Assembly: GCF_000337475.1 (NCBI RefSeq) | Contig: NZ_AOIT01000034.1 | Location: 110,735-155,823 of the forward strand | DNA from: Natrinema limicola JCM 13563 | GTDB taxonomy: Archaea > Halobacteriota > Halobacteria > Halobacteriales > Natrialbaceae | Direction: 5' to 3' | DNA: 45,089 nt | Shown: piece after piece, positions 22,422 through 31,507 of the stretch | Numbering within the stretch: the first letter of the stretch is position 1 | How the letters are laid out: the number at the start of each line of letters is the position of its first letter | Made by a program: the position numbers and the translations under genes | The notes under the pieces: model-generated | Seen by the model: the letters and a program-made list of their open reading frames with translations, nothing else | Database searches by the model: none | Told to the model about the DNA's origin: nothing

Positions 22422-25157
22422 GTGTCCACGACAGAACAGCACGCGCAAGTCGAAGCCGAGTCGATCGACGGGTGGCACTCGCGACCGATCGACGACATCT
22501 ACGACGCGTTCGAGACCTCGGAGCGAGGGCTGGAGGCCGAGACGGCTCGGGAACGGCTCGAGCGCGAGGGGCCAAACGAGATCGAGGCGGAGGACGGCGT
22601 CTCCCCGCTTGCGATTCTCCTCGAGCAGTACTCGTCGGCGCTGATCTGGGTGCTGATCGGCGCTGCGGTCGTGATGGCGGCGGTCGGCCACCTCCTCGAC
22701 GCCGCGGTTATCGCGGGCATCGTTGTGTTTATCACGCTGTTTGGATTCATCCAGGACTACCGAGCCGAACAGAGCATTCAGGCGCTGCGCGAACTGTCGA
22801 CGACGTACGCGCTCGTCAGACGCGGCGGCGAGAAACGCGAGGTCGACGCCACGAAACTCGTCCCCGGCGACGTGATCTTCGTCGAGTCCGGCGATGTCGT
22901 CCCCGCCGACGCCCGGCTGCTTGCGGAATCGAATCTGCGCGTCGACGAGGCGACCCTGACCGGCGAGAGCGCCGGCGTCTCGAAGGCGGTCGGCACCGTC
23001 GCCGAGGAGACCGCGCTCGCCGAGCGCGAGAACATGCTCTACAAGGACACCATCGTGGAGCGCGGCTCCGGCGCTGCGGTGGTCGTCGAGACCGGGGCCG
23101 CGACCGAGATGGGGCGAATTGCGACCGCCCTCGAGGCGGCGGAAGAACGAGCGACGCCGTTTCAGGCCGAGATGGACCGTCTCGGCAAGCTCATCGCGGT
23201 CGGTGTCGTGGGCATCGTCGCGATCATCGCTGTCGCCGAACTCGTCGTCGGCGAGACGGAGCCGCTGCAGGTGTTTTTGACGGCGGTCGGGATCGCCGTC
23301 TCGGCGGTGCCCGAGGGGCTGCCCGCGGTCGTCACGCTGTCGCTCGCGCTTGGCGCACGCCGGATGGCCGACCAGAACGCGCTCGTCCGTCGGCTCCCGA
23401 TCGTCGAGGCGCTCGGGTCGGTCGACGTCATCTGTACGGACAAAACCGGCACGCTCACCGAAGAGGAGATGACGGTCCAGCGGCTCGTCGCCAACCGCGA
23501 GGGCTACGAGGTGACCGGCACCGGCTACGACACCGACGGCGAGTTTCGACGGGACGGCGAGCCAGTCGACCCCGAGCGCGTCGCCGCGGTGCTGCGCTGT
23601 GGGATGCTCTGTAACAACGTCGATATCGGTACCCGCGAACGGGACGACACTGACGAGCTAGCTGCGACGACACACGGCGACGACCGGACGTATCTCGGCG
23701 ATCCGACCGAAATCGCGCTGTTTGTCGCCGCACAGAAGGCCGGCTTCGATCACGACGATCTCAACGAGGCCTACCCCCGGCTCGGCGAGGTCGACTTCAC
23801 CTCCGCGAGAAAGCGGATGACGACGGTGCACCGAACGCCCGACGGCGGGACCGTCGCCTACATGAAAGGCGCCCCCGAAACCGTCCTCGAGCGCTGTGAC
23901 CGCGAACTCGTCGACGGCGACCACGTCGCGTTGACCGACGAGCGCCGGGCGGAACTCGAGGCCCAAACCGAGTCGTTCGCCGAAGACGCGTTGCGCGTGA
24001 TGGGGTTTGCCTACCGGCCCGACGTGCCGCCGTCGCAGGTCGAGTCGCCGGACGACGACCTCGAGCAGGGGATGGTCTTTCTCGGCTTACAGGGGATGCT
24101 CGATCCACCGCGGCCGGAGGTACCGGGCGCGATCGCGGGCTGTCTCGAGGCCGGTATCGACGTCGTGATGATCACCGGCGACAACGCCGTGACGGCACGG
24201 GCAGTCGGCGAGGAGATCGGCCTTCGATCGACGCGCATCGTGACGGGCCCCGACCTCGAGACGATGAGCGACGACGAACTCCGAACGGCCGTCGAGGAGG
24301 TCGACATCTTCGCCCGTACGGCCCCCGAACACAAGACGCGGATCCTCCAGACGTTGCAGGCGAGCGGACACACGGTGGCGATGACGGGCGACGGCGTCAA
24401 CGACGCGCCGGCGGTGAAAACCGCAGACGTCGGCGTCGCGATGGGGGTTCATGGGACGGACGTCACCGAACAGTCGTCCGATATCGTCCTGCTCGACGAC
24501 AACTTCGCGACGATCCGGGACGCGGTCAAAGGCGGCCGACGCATCTTCGACAACGTTCGCAAGTTTGTAAATTTCCTGTTATGTTGGAACGCCGGAGAAG
24601 TGATGCTGGTGTTTTCCGGGTCGATGCTCGGCTTCGGGCTCGTCGTCACGCCGGTCCAGATCCTCTGGATCAACGTCGTGACCGACGGCCTCCCCGCGCT
24701 GTCGATGGGCGTCGACCCGCCGACGGACGACATCATGGAGCGCGACCCCCGACCGCCGGAGGAAGGCGTGATTACGGACCGAATTACGGCCTCCATCGTC
24801 GGTATCGGCGTCCTCATCGCACTCACGATCATGCCGCTGTTTTACGTCCACCGGGCCGATGTCGATCTCGCTCGGACGATAGTGTTTACCTCGCTCGTCG
24901 TCTTCGAGATCGCCGGCATTCAGGCGGTACGGTGGCGCTACGGGCTCGGGCCGTTCTCTAACCGGTGGCTCATCATCGGCGTGGCGATCGCGCTCACGTT
25001 ACAGCTCGTGGTGCTCTATACCCCGGTTGGCGTCCTGTTTGGCGTCGTGCCACTCGCGGCTGTCCACTGGGCCCAGATCGGGATCGCACTGCTCGTCTTC
25101 GGCGCGTTGCTGGCGCTTTTCGAGAACCTCCTGAACCGATACTACGATCGATACTGA
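22422..25157 (+). CDS. P2A-type cation-translocating ATPase
   Basis: A 911-residue P-type ATPase of the Ca2+ (PacL/SERCA-like) group. It has an N-terminal cation-ATPase domain ([15 protein letters not shown]), and an actuator domain with TGES near residue 181. The phosphorylated Asp is near 340 in CTDKTGTLT, and the hinge [10 protein letters not shown] lies near 655. M4 carries [16 protein letters not shown] and M6 [17 protein letters not shown], patterns of Ca2+ or Na+/K+-type pumps. About ten helices are expected. The start is GTG 22422. The transported ion cannot be fixed from sequence alone. A universal stress gene follows 59 bases downstream. Confidence 0.92.
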   Translation: MSTTEQHAQVEAESIDGWHSRPIDDIYDAFETSERGLEAETARERLEREGPNEIEAEDGVSPLAILLEQYSSALIWVLIGAAVVMAAVGHLLDAAVIAGIVVFITLFGFIQDYRAEQSIQALRELSTTYALVRRGGEKREVDATKLVPGDVIFVESGDVVPADARLLAESNLRVDEATLTGESAGVSKAVGTVAEETALAERENMLYKDTIVERGSGAAVVVETGAATEMGRIATALEAAEERATPFQAEMDRLGKLIAVGVVGIVAIIAVAELVVGETEPLQVFLTAVGIAVSAVPEGLPAVVTLSLALGARRMADQNALVRRLPIVEALGSVDVICTDKTGTLTEEEMTVQRLVANREGYEVTGTGYDTDGEFRRDGEPVDPERVAAVLRCGMLCNNVDIGTRERDDTDELAATTHGDDRTYLGDPTEIALFVAAQKAGFDHDDLNEAYPRLGEVDFTSARKRMTTVHRTPDGGTVAYMKGAPETVLERCDRELVDGDHVALTDERRAELEAQTESFAEDALRVMGFAYRPDVPPSQVESPDDDLEQGMVFLGLQGMLDPPRPEVPGAIAGCLEAGIDVVMITGDNAVTARAVGEEIGLRSTRIVTGPDLETMSDDELRTAVEEVDIFARTAPEHKTRILQTLQASGHTVAMTGDGVNDAPAVKTADVGVAMGVHGTDVTEQSSDIVLLDDNFATIRDAVKGGRRIFDNVRKFVNFLLCWNAGEVMLVFSGSMLGFGLVVTPVQILWINVVTDGLPALSMGVDPPTDDIMERDPRPPEEGVITDRITASIVGIGVLIALTIMPLFYVHRADVDLARTIVFTSLVVFEIAGIQAVRWRYGLGPFSNRWLIIGVAIALTLQLVVLYTPVGVLFGVVPLAAVHWAQIGIALLVFGALLALFENLLNRYYDRY

Positions 25158-25216
25158 CCTATCACAGCTACTGCCAGTCGCGGTAGATCCTTGCCCGCTC
25201 GGCGTCTACGGAGACT

Positions 25217-25621
25217 ATGACTCGCGTCCTGGTTCCGATCGACGGCTCCTCGCAATCGACCGACGCACTCGAGGAAGCGTTCGACCTGTTTCCCGACGCC
25301 GAGATCCACGTCTTGCACGTCATTCAAGTCACCCGGGTCCCGTCGGACCCGGAGATGACGCCCTACGAATACGCCAAAAAGAAAGGGCAAGCGTTTCTCG
25401 AGGACGCGGCGACGACCGCCGATACACACGATCGGGAGATCAAAACGGCGCTCATCGAGGGCCATTCCGCCCGAACGATCCTCCGGTATATCGACGAGCA
25501 CGACATCGATCACGTCGTGATGGGCAGTACCGGTCGGTCCGGGATGTCGAGAGTCCTGTTGGGCAGCGTCGCGGAGGCGGTCACCCGTCGCTCTCCCGTT
25601 TCGGTCACGATCGTTCGGTGA
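25217..25621 (+). CDS. Universal stress protein (UspA family)
   Basis: A 134-residue single-domain UspA protein. Strand 1 is RVLVPIDGSSQSTDAL; the nucleotide-binding loop GSTGRSGMSRVLLGS is of the G-2x-G-9x-G(S) type, so ATP binding is likely. It lies close behind the P-type ATPase on the same strand. Its downstream region holds repeat A copy 4 and repeat B copy 2. Confidence 0.92.
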   Translation: MTRVLVPIDGSSQSTDALEEAFDLFPDAEIHVLHVIQVTRVPSDPEMTPYEYAKKKGQAFLEDAATTADTHDREIKTALIEGHSARTILRYIDEHDIDHVVMGSTGRSGMSRVLLGSVAEAVTRRSPVSVTIVR

Positions 25622-25667
25622 CGGGCCCGTCTCGCCGGTTGCAAGCCACGTCATACGAACCATTGCC

Positions 25668-25681
25668 ATACGGCCTCCTGT
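25668..25681. repeat. Solo end of repeat A
   Basis: ATACGGCCTCCTGT matches the terminal 14 bases of repeat A and ends just before full copy 4. It looks like the stump of an older copy into which, or beside which, a second copy inserted. Confidence 0.55.
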
Positions 25682-25682
25682 C

Positions 25683-25764
25683 ATACGGTTTGCTGTAACT
25701 GTTTACCAGAGGGTCCGCAGGACGGCTCGCAGTCCCTCCGGAACTGACTTACAGCAGACCGTAT
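25683..25764. repeat. Palindromic repeat A, copy 4
   Basis: 82 bp. Left end ATACGGTTTGCTGTAACTGT, right end CTTACAGCAGACCGTAT, followed by CAG as in most copies. Its interior is the most diverged of the full copies. Confidence 0.88.
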
Positions 25765-25862
25765 CAGCGGGTGCCGGTGGGCCCACGACCCCTCCTGCAG
25801 GTCTCCGGTCACTCGGGACAGGGGATCGTATCACCAGTTCTCCTTCGAACGACGACCCGTCG

Positions 25863-25921
25863 TCTACAGAAAAAGCAGGTCGAGTGCCTCGGGGCGTGAC
25901 CCCGAGGCGGTTCACCGCTCG
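25863..25921. repeat. Repeat B, copy 2
   Basis: The 41-bp core (25881-25921) is identical to copy 1 at 16589-16629 and is preceded by TCTACAGA at 25863-25870, as in copy 1. The tiaS stop codon (25912-25914) and last codons lie inside the repeat. In both copies the plus-strand frame before the first hairpin reads ...Q-x-E-C-L-G-A-stop. Confidence 0.7.
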
Positions 25922-27207
25922 GGATGTGTCGGCGCGTCGAACCCGCCCCGGACGAGCGGCTTCGCGATATGGCGGCGCGCACACGGCGGCACCTCGTACC
26001 AGCCGATCTCGAGGTCGCGCCCGAGGTCTCGCGTTGCTTTCTCGGCCGCCGTCGTCCCACAGTCTCGACAGCGGTACCCCTGATTCCGGCCGGCACTTTT
26101 CATCGTCCGGCCGCAGTCTGGACAGGTCGGCGTCACCCGTTCGGTTCGCACGAGTTTGCGGACGGCAAATTTCTCGAGTTTGAGCGTGCCGTCGGAAACC
26201 TCGCCACAGGCGGTGAGCCGATCACCGACACGCAACGCTCGAACGCGATCCCGGAAGCGTTTGGTCGGTTCGAATGCGGCACACATGAGTCGCTCGGCCG
26301 CGCTGTCGCCAGCGGCTGGCGGCTCGAGCTCGAAGAAGACGTGCCCGCCGCGTCGTGTTTCGGGTTCGCTGGCGACCCGTCCCTCGAGTCGATAGGCGTG
26401 TCCGTCCTCGACTGTCGATAGCGAGCCGTCCTGCAAGTGGACATCCGTCCCCTGATTCGTGACGAACAGTTGGGTCGTGTCCACGGGTTCGCTCTCGATC
26501 CGATCGGCGACCGCACGGACGGCGTCTGCATCGTCACCACGGATCCCATGGAGGATGGGGCCAGGCGTGTGGGGCACGCAGACGGTCTCGTCTTCGCCGC
26601 GGTCGACCGTATCCCACACGTCGGGATAGCCCCAGTCGGCGGCGGCGAAGACGCTCTCGTGGTCCACTTTGCGGGCCGTTCCCCATCGGTCGGGCTCGCG
26701 GTAGGAGATGTACTCGTAGGTCCACGCTGTGAGCGCGTCCCACGCCCCGATCGCAGCCAGCGCGCCGATCCGGCCGCGGCCGTCGCCGGTGTGCCACGAT
26801 CGGTAGCCGTGGCGGTCGATCAGGGTTTCGGCGTCGGCGATCTCGAGATGATCGCAGATCGCTGCGCGTGCAAACCGCGTAACATCGTCGGGGGTTGTGT
26901 CGTCGTCCGGATCGTGCGCTGCGACGACCAGTCCAGGATTCGTCCGCTCGTCGCCGGTTTCGGCCAGCGACTCGAGTCGTTCGCGCGCGATCGCGTACGC
27001 GTATTCGGGATCACAATCGGTATGGATCGCCAGTGCGGCGTTGCCCCGGGTTTTGTACTCGACAGCGGGGTTGAGCCGGACGAGCAGGAGCCGCGAGATA
27101 GTCTGTACGCCCTTCTGGCGGAGCCGGTCGGCGATCTCTGCGGCGACGTACGTCGTACACATTCCCCGCTCGCGCGAGTCTGTATCGTCGATCCCGACGA
27201 CGGTCAT
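25912..27207 (-). CDS. tiaS: tRNA(Ile2) 2-agmatinylcytidine synthetase
   Basis: A 431-residue TiaS, which attaches agmatine to C34 of tRNA-Ile(CAU) so that it reads AUA. It starts MTVVGIDDTDSRERGMCTTY, the family hallmark. The central catalytic part includes SWHTGDGRGRIGALAAIG; an OB-fold domain follows, and a zinc ribbon CPDCG...YRCRDCG lies near the C-terminus. ATG 27207 fits family length (about 420-430). The last residues (PER-stop) are encoded by repeat B, so the C-terminus may have been altered by it. Divergent from the HTH regulator gene. Confidence 0.95.
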   Translation of the reverse strand: MTVVGIDDTDSRERGMCTTYVAAEIADRLRQKGVQTISRLLLVRLNPAVEYKTRGNAALAIHTDCDPEYAYAIARERLESLAETGDERTNPGLVVAAHDPDDDTTPDDVTRFARAAICDHLEIADAETLIDRHGYRSWHTGDGRGRIGALAAIGAWDALTAWTYEYISYREPDRWGTARKVDHESVFAAADWGYPDVWDTVDRGEDETVCVPHTPGPILHGIRGDDADAVRAVADRIESEPVDTTQLFVTNQGTDVHLQDGSLSTVEDGHAYRLEGRVASEPETRRGGHVFFELEPPAAGDSAAERLMCAAFEPTKRFRDRVRALRVGDRLTACGEVSDGTLKLEKFAVRKLVRTERVTPTCPDCGRTMKSAGRNQGYRCRDCGTTAAEKATRDLGRDLEIGWYEVPPCARRHIAKPLVRGGFDAPTHPER

Positions 27208-27375
27208 CGCCGATGTTTGCACGCCGGCTGAGTAACCCCTTTCGGGATCTGCCCCAGCATCGCCGGCGGTAGAAACCGCTATATAAGTATACTCCTGATA
27301 CAGGCTCGAATCGCGACACGGCACGCAGGCATCACGGGGAAAACGTCTTATAGGAGGAATCGCTTACAACCCCGT

Positions 27376-28341
27376 ATGTCCCGCTCCGCACTGGTCGGCA
27401 ACGTGACCGCGATGTTAGAGGACGCGGGATTCGTGGTGAGCGATCGGTGTGCGATCCGACCGAAGAGTTTCGATATTGCTGCGCGACGTGGCGACGATCT
27501 GATCCTCGTCAAGATCCTCGCGAACATCGACGCGTTCAACGAGGCGACCGGCCACGAGATGCGTCGGCTTGGAACCTATCTCGAGGCAACGCCGCTGGTC
27601 ATCGGACTGCGCAGCCGTGACGAGGACCTGAAACCGGACGTCGTCTATTTCCGCCATGGCGTCCCGGTCTTCAGTCCCGACACGGCGTACAACCTGTTCA
27701 TCGAGAACGTGCCGCCGCTGATCTACGCTGCGCCGGGTGGCCTCTATGTCAACATCGACGGCGACCTGCTGGCCGACGAACGCCAGGACAAAGACTGGAG
27801 TCTCGGTCAACTTGCCAGCGAACTCGGCGTCTCGCGTCGCACCGTCTCGAAGTACGAAGACGGCATGAACGCCTCCGTCGAGGTCGCGATGGCACTCGAG
27901 GAGTTGTTCGACGCACCCCTGACGAGTCCGGTCGACGTCCTCGAGGGGGCCGACGAGGTCCACGAAAGCGACGCGACGCCGGACGATCCGGAGGCCGATC
28001 CGGACGACCAACAGGTCGTCGCCGTCTTCACGCGGGCCGGCTACAGCGTGCATCCGACGGTTCGCTCACCGTTTACGGCTGTCAGCGAGGACGAAGCCGA
28101 CAGCGACATCGTCCTGACGGGTCACTCGAAGTTCACGAAGGCCGCGGAGAAACGCGCCCGTATCATGAGTTCGATCGGGGCGGTCACCCGCACGCGGTCG
28201 GTCTACGTCGTCGACCGCGCAAAACAGGACTCCGTCGACGGCACCGCGTTGGTCGAACGCGACGAACTCGCTGACCTCCGGAACGCCGACGAACTCCGAG
28301 ATGTCATCCGAGAACGCTCGGAGCGCGAAGAAGCAGTCTGA
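27376..28341 (+). CDS. HTH-type transcriptional regulator (archaeal conserved family)
   Basis: A 321-residue putative transcriptional regulator of a family widespread in archaea (the HAMAP MF_00584 type, from memory). The N-terminal half ([24 protein letters not shown]) is nuclease-fold-like. An XRE-type HTH lies at about 137-175 ([21 protein letters not shown]). An acidic linker and a C-terminal domain repeating the N-terminal pattern follow. The message probably has a leader: GGAGGAAT lies about 15 bases before the ATG and CTTATAG further up. Target genes unknown; divergent from tiaS. Confidence 0.85.
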   Translation: MSRSALVGNVTAMLEDAGFVVSDRCAIRPKSFDIAARRGDDLILVKILANIDAFNEATGHEMRRLGTYLEATPLVIGLRSRDEDLKPDVVYFRHGVPVFSPDTAYNLFIENVPPLIYAAPGGLYVNIDGDLLADERQDKDWSLGQLASELGVSRRTVSKYEDGMNASVEVAMALEELFDAPLTSPVDVLEGADEVHESDATPDDPEADPDDQQVVAVFTRAGYSVHPTVRSPFTAVSEDEADSDIVLTGHSKFTKAAEKRARIMSSIGAVTRTRSVYVVDRAKQDSVDGTALVERDELADLRNADELRDVIRERSEREEAV

Positions 28342-28359
28342 TCGGTCTCGACGCTCACG

Positions 28360-28614
28360 TCACGTGTCGTCGCCGTAGGTTTCCTCGAGATACTCGATGA
28401 TGTCGCTGCTTTCTGGCATTCCGTCGACGCCAGTTGCCTCGTCGATAATGACCGGCACGCCGGTCTGGCCGCTGACCTTCTCGACTTCGGTCCGCTCATG
28501 GTGTGCGCGGGGCACCTCGATGACGTCGTAGTCGAGGTCGAGCTCGTCGAGTTTCGTCCGGACCATCGCACAGAAGGGACAGCCGGGGAGGTCGTACAGC
28601 GTGATGTCTGCCAT
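28360..28614 (-). CDS. Glutaredoxin-like / GST N-terminal-domain protein
   Basis: An 84-residue thioredoxin-fold protein with the active site C12-P-F-C15 (LPGCPFCAMV) and the cis-Pro motif TGVPVIID. Length and ending (SSDIIEYLEETYG) are of the GST_N/glutaredoxin type. It probably reduces disulfides in the cytoplasm, likely with gamma-glutamylcysteine or thioredoxin systems since haloarchaea lack glutathione. ATG 28614 begins the fold; earlier in-frame codons run into repeat A. Convergent with the HTH gene. Confidence 0.88.
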   Translation of the reverse strand: MADITLYDLPGCPFCAMVRTKLDELDLDYDVIEVPRAHHERTEVEKVSGQTGVPVIIDEATGVDGMPESSDIIEYLEETYGDDT

Positions 28615-28719
28615 CGTGACTGAAGATAGGGGCCTCGAGGCCCAAGAGCACAGTGATTGCGATGATCCGGTATTGGCCAGCAACGACTGCACACGAACGC
28701 GTGCTGAGCGGGTCGATTC

Positions 28720-28800
28720 ATACGGTCTACTGTAAGTCATTGCCGGTGCAACCGCGACCGCCCTGCGGTTGCACCGGTAAATCGGTACAGCAAACCGTAT
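28720..28800. repeat. Palindromic repeat A, copy 5 (reverse orientation)
   Basis: 81 bp. Left end ATACGGTCTACTGTAAGTCA, right end CGGTACAGCAAACCGTAT. The arms are nearly complementary through GGTGCAACCGC/GCGGTTGCACC. It lies between the glutaredoxin and permease genes, downstream of the latter. Confidence 0.92.
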
Positions 28801-28829
28801 CAGTGGCTCCTCGAGTGTTCGTCGTGAGC

Positions 28830-30293
28830 CTAGCCGAGCATCCCGCTGGTGGAAACGTAGAAGTAGCCGATCAGCGCGACGGCGATTGCCCACTGTCCGA
28901 GCCGGACGTCTCTGCGTTCACCCATCGCCGTTTTGACCAGCGGATACGCGATGATCCCGGCGGCCAGTCCGGTCGCAATGGAGTAGGTCAGTGGCATGAT
29001 CGTGATCGTGAGCCCGGCCGAGACCGACCACGCGGGATCTTCCCAGTCGATGTCGAGGACGCCCTGGAGCATGATGACCCCGACGGCGACGAGCGCGATG
29101 AACGACGCGTAGGCAGGAATCGCGGCAATGATCGGCACTGCGACCAGCGATAGTGCGAACAGGGCCCCAACCACGAGGGCGGTGAATCCGGTGCGGCCAC
29201 CTTCCTCGACGCCGGTCGAGGACTCGACGAAGGTCGTCACCGTCGACGTGCCGACCATCGCCCCGACGGTCGTCCCGACCGCGTCGGCCATCAGCGGCTT
29301 CTCGGCCTCGGGGAGTTCACCGTCCTCGTCGAGGAAGTCACCGAACTGGGCGACGCCGATGAGCGTCCCGGCGGTATCGAAGAAATCGACGAAGAAGAAC
29401 GTGAACACGACGAGTACGAACGTCAGCGGGTCGACATCACGAAGCCCCTCGACGAACGCACCGGCAAGCGGCGTGATGTCGTAGTGTGGGGATGTCACTG
29501 CTTCGAAGGTAACTTCGCCGGTTCTCTCGTCGAGCAACGTCTCGGGTGCGAGTGCCGACGCACTCGCAACGCCAGTGAGCAACAGTCCCCAGCCAACAAC
29601 GGCTGTCGTGACGATGCCAGCGATAATCGCGCCTTTCATTTCGCGTGCCCACAGGATAAACGTCAAGAAGAGGCCGGCGAGCCCGAGGATCGCGGCTGGA
29701 TTCTGTGCGACGTTACCGAGCGTGACCAGCGTCGCTGGATCGCCCGTCACGACCTGCATCTCTTGAAGCCCGATAAACAGCAGGAAGACACCGATCCCCG
29801 CACCGACCGAGAATTTGACTGGCTCAGGGAAGAGGTTGATGACGTATTTGCGGGCCCCAACGGCCGTGATAGCGATGAAAATGATCCCTTCGACGAACAC
29901 CGCAGCGAGGGCCGTCTGCCACGGAATCCCCATCCCGATGACGACGGTGAACGTAAAGAAGGCGTTGAGCCCCATCCCGGGAGCCAGTCCGAACGGTCGA
30001 TTGGCGTACAGCGCCATCACCAGCACCGCAACGACCGAGGCGATGATCGTCGCGATCGCCAGCATTTGGAACACCTCGTTCGAGTCGTAGACGGCCCCGT
30101 CGATGGTCGTCTGCTGGTTGATGTCGCCCTGTTCGTTGAACCCCATAATCGCCGGCAGCAACACCGTCGGGTTGACCACGATGATATACGACATCGCCAG
30201 AAACGTTGTAATCCCCGCGACTAGCTCGGTCGTGAAGTCAGTATCGTGTTCCTCGAACCCGAAATACGATGCCAGTAAGTCGATAGCCCCCAT
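28830..30293 (-). CDS. NCS2-family purine permease (AzgA-like)
   Basis: A 487-residue nucleobase transporter with about 13 helices. It shows AzgA-type features: FLAMSYIIVVNPTVL near the start, GLAPGMGLNAFFTFTVV, VDFFDTAGTLIGVAQ and STVTTFVESSTGVEEGGRTG, so adenine, guanine or hypoxanthine are likely substrates. ATG 30293 (MGAIDLLASYFGFEEHDTDF) is the family start. A TTAACTAA box (rc of about 30323-30330) lies upstream, near -30 to -37, and a 12-base palindrome lies at 30357. No purine gene adjoins it, but purF is also in this window. Confidence 0.92.
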   Translation of the reverse strand: MGAIDLLASYFGFEEHDTDFTTELVAGITTFLAMSYIIVVNPTVLLPAIMGFNEQGDINQQTTIDGAVYDSNEVFQMLAIATIIASVVAVLVMALYANRPFGLAPGMGLNAFFTFTVVIGMGIPWQTALAAVFVEGIIFIAITAVGARKYVINLFPEPVKFSVGAGIGVFLLFIGLQEMQVVTGDPATLVTLGNVAQNPAAILGLAGLFLTFILWAREMKGAIIAGIVTTAVVGWGLLLTGVASASALAPETLLDERTGEVTFEAVTSPHYDITPLAGAFVEGLRDVDPLTFVLVVFTFFFVDFFDTAGTLIGVAQFGDFLDEDGELPEAEKPLMADAVGTTVGAMVGTSTVTTFVESSTGVEEGGRTGFTALVVGALFALSLVAVPIIAAIPAYASFIALVAVGVIMLQGVLDIDWEDPAWSVSAGLTITIMPLTYSIATGLAAGIIAYPLVKTAMGERRDVRLGQWAIAVALIGYFYVSTSGMLG

Positions 30294-30356
30294 TTTGGAT
30301 GCTCGAGCGTAGCAACACGGGTTAGTTAAGCGTTTTTGTCCAGCCCCGTCTATCAT

Positions 30357-30368
30357 GAATGTACATTC
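30357..30368. promoter_or_regulatory. Palindrome GAATGTACATTC upstream of the purine permease
   Basis: A perfect 12-bp palindrome in the 189-bp divergent region between the permease and trkA-like gene, about 64 bases upstream of the permease start. Could be an operator; a chance event cannot be excluded at this length. Confidence 0.3.
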
Positions 30369-30482
30369 GCGCATAGTGGCTGACAGCGTACTGATCCGTT
30401 TCTCGAGCTGTCGATGTGGCTGGACGGCTCCTGTCGACCGGTGGACGAACGTATTTCACCCCGGAACGCGTACTGTGATACC

Positions 30483-31145
30483 ATGAGGTTTGTCATCGTT
30501 GGGTATGGTCGAGTCGGCTCGCGGACGGCAACGATCCTCGCCGAGGAGGGCCACGATGTCGTCATCGTCGACAGCGACATCGACCGACTCAAGCGCGTCC
30601 CTGACGACGGGTTCGAGACGGTACACGGCGATGGGTCTGACGAAGATGTCCTCGTCGAGGCAGGCATCGAGACGGCCGACGCGATCGGGGCTTTTACACC
30701 CGATCTCAACGTCAACTTCGCGGCCTGTATGGTCGGGACCCATCACGGCTGTCGAACCGTCTTACGGATCGACGCGGACTACCGCGAGGATATCTACGAG
30801 AAGTACGCCGCAGAGGTCGACGAGATTATCTACCCCGAACGACTCGGCGCTGCAGGTGCCAAAACCGCCCTGCTTGGCGGTGACTTCAATGTCGTTGCCG
30901 ACCTCGCTGCAAACCTCCAACTGACCGTCCTTGAGATCAAGGAGGGATCACCGGCGGTCGGCAAGCGAATGAGCGAACTCGAGTTGCCCGAATCAGCACG
31001 GATCTACGCCCATGGCCGCGCACACGAACCGCTGACGATTCCGCTTCCGGGAACGGAACTCGCAGCCGGCGACGAGGTCGCGATCATCACCGAAACCGAC
31101 CGTGCGGATGCGGTTCGAGCCGCCCTGTTACCCGCCAGCGCTTGA
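30483..31145 (+). CDS. TrkA-type RCK protein (K+ uptake regulator)
   Basis: A 220-residue cytoplasmic protein with an N-terminal Rossmann RCK_N domain (MRFVIVGYGRVGSRTATILA, GxGxxG, then VIVDSD) that binds NAD(H) or a nucleotide. A C-terminal TrkA_C domain lies at about 140-220 (LTVLEIKEGSPAVGKRMSEL). Such proteins gate Trk/Ktr K+ channels; no channel subunit is adjacent. I use ATG 30483 because the Rossmann fold begins there. Its stop (31143-31145) merges with the end of a repeat A half-copy. Confidence 0.9.
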   Translation: MRFVIVGYGRVGSRTATILAEEGHDVVIVDSDIDRLKRVPDDGFETVHGDGSDEDVLVEAGIETADAIGAFTPDLNVNFAACMVGTHHGCRTVLRIDADYREDIYEKYAAEVDEIIYPERLGAAGAKTALLGGDFNVVADLAANLQLTVLEIKEGSPAVGKRMSELELPESARIYAHGRAHEPLTIPLPGTELAAGDEVAIITETDRADAVRAALLPASA

Positions 31146-31204
31146 GACGGGCTGTTGTCCCGGGTTCCCGCCACACCCGACGGTAGGTCGGCGTGTGTCG
31201 GCAC
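31145..31204. repeat. Half-copy of repeat A with a nested hairpin
   Basis: AGACGGGCTGTTGTCCCGGG is a repeat A left arm. It continues not into the usual right arm but into CACACCCGAC-GGTAG-GTCGGCGTGTG, a different hairpin. A full reverse copy begins at once at 31207. The left end abuts the stop of the TrkA-type gene, as copy 1 does at 15865. Confidence 0.65.
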
Positions 31205-31206
31205 TG

Positions 31207-31287
31207 ATACGGACTCCTGTCAGTCAGTGCCGGCCGGCCGCGGCCCGCACTGCGGGCCCACCGAGACATCGGGACAGCAGATCGTAT
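31207..31287. repeat. Palindromic repeat A, copy 6 (reverse orientation)
   Basis: 81 bp. Left end ATACGGACTCCTGTCAGTCA, right end ATCGGGACAGCAGATCGTAT. The central part is GGCCCGCACTGCGGGCCCACC-like, closest to copies 1 and 3. Confidence 0.88.
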
Positions 31288-31507
31288 GACCGATCGCAGT
31301 CCGTCTGACGCCGGACGAAAGATGGCATCGCGGCTCGAGCCGCAGTGTCCTCGACGTGCCTCTGACACTCGGACCGAACGGTTATGGGGGAAGAGAAACG
31401 GGAGCAGGCGCGCAGGCGAGGGGATGGGGGGAGTGTGGTGGGGAGGCCGCCAGCGCGCCTATTGGTTTCGTCACGCGGTGGGATAATAAAACCGCGTCAG
31501 ACGGGGG
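31288..31507. other. Intergenic, G-rich, no gene seen
   Basis: 220 bases between repeat A copy 6 and the methyltransferase stop. It includes a purine-rich, G-run tract at about 31385-31445 and an A/T-rich GATAATAAAACC at about 31483-31494. Short frames here lack haloarchaeal codon bias. Confidence 0.4.

Noticed and set aside
22301-23614. 437-residue plus-strand frame
   Set aside because: It is an out-of-frame reading of the P-type ATPase, Arg-rich without structure.
26437-27231. 264-residue plus-strand frame
   Set aside because: Antisense to tiaS; it shows no family pattern.
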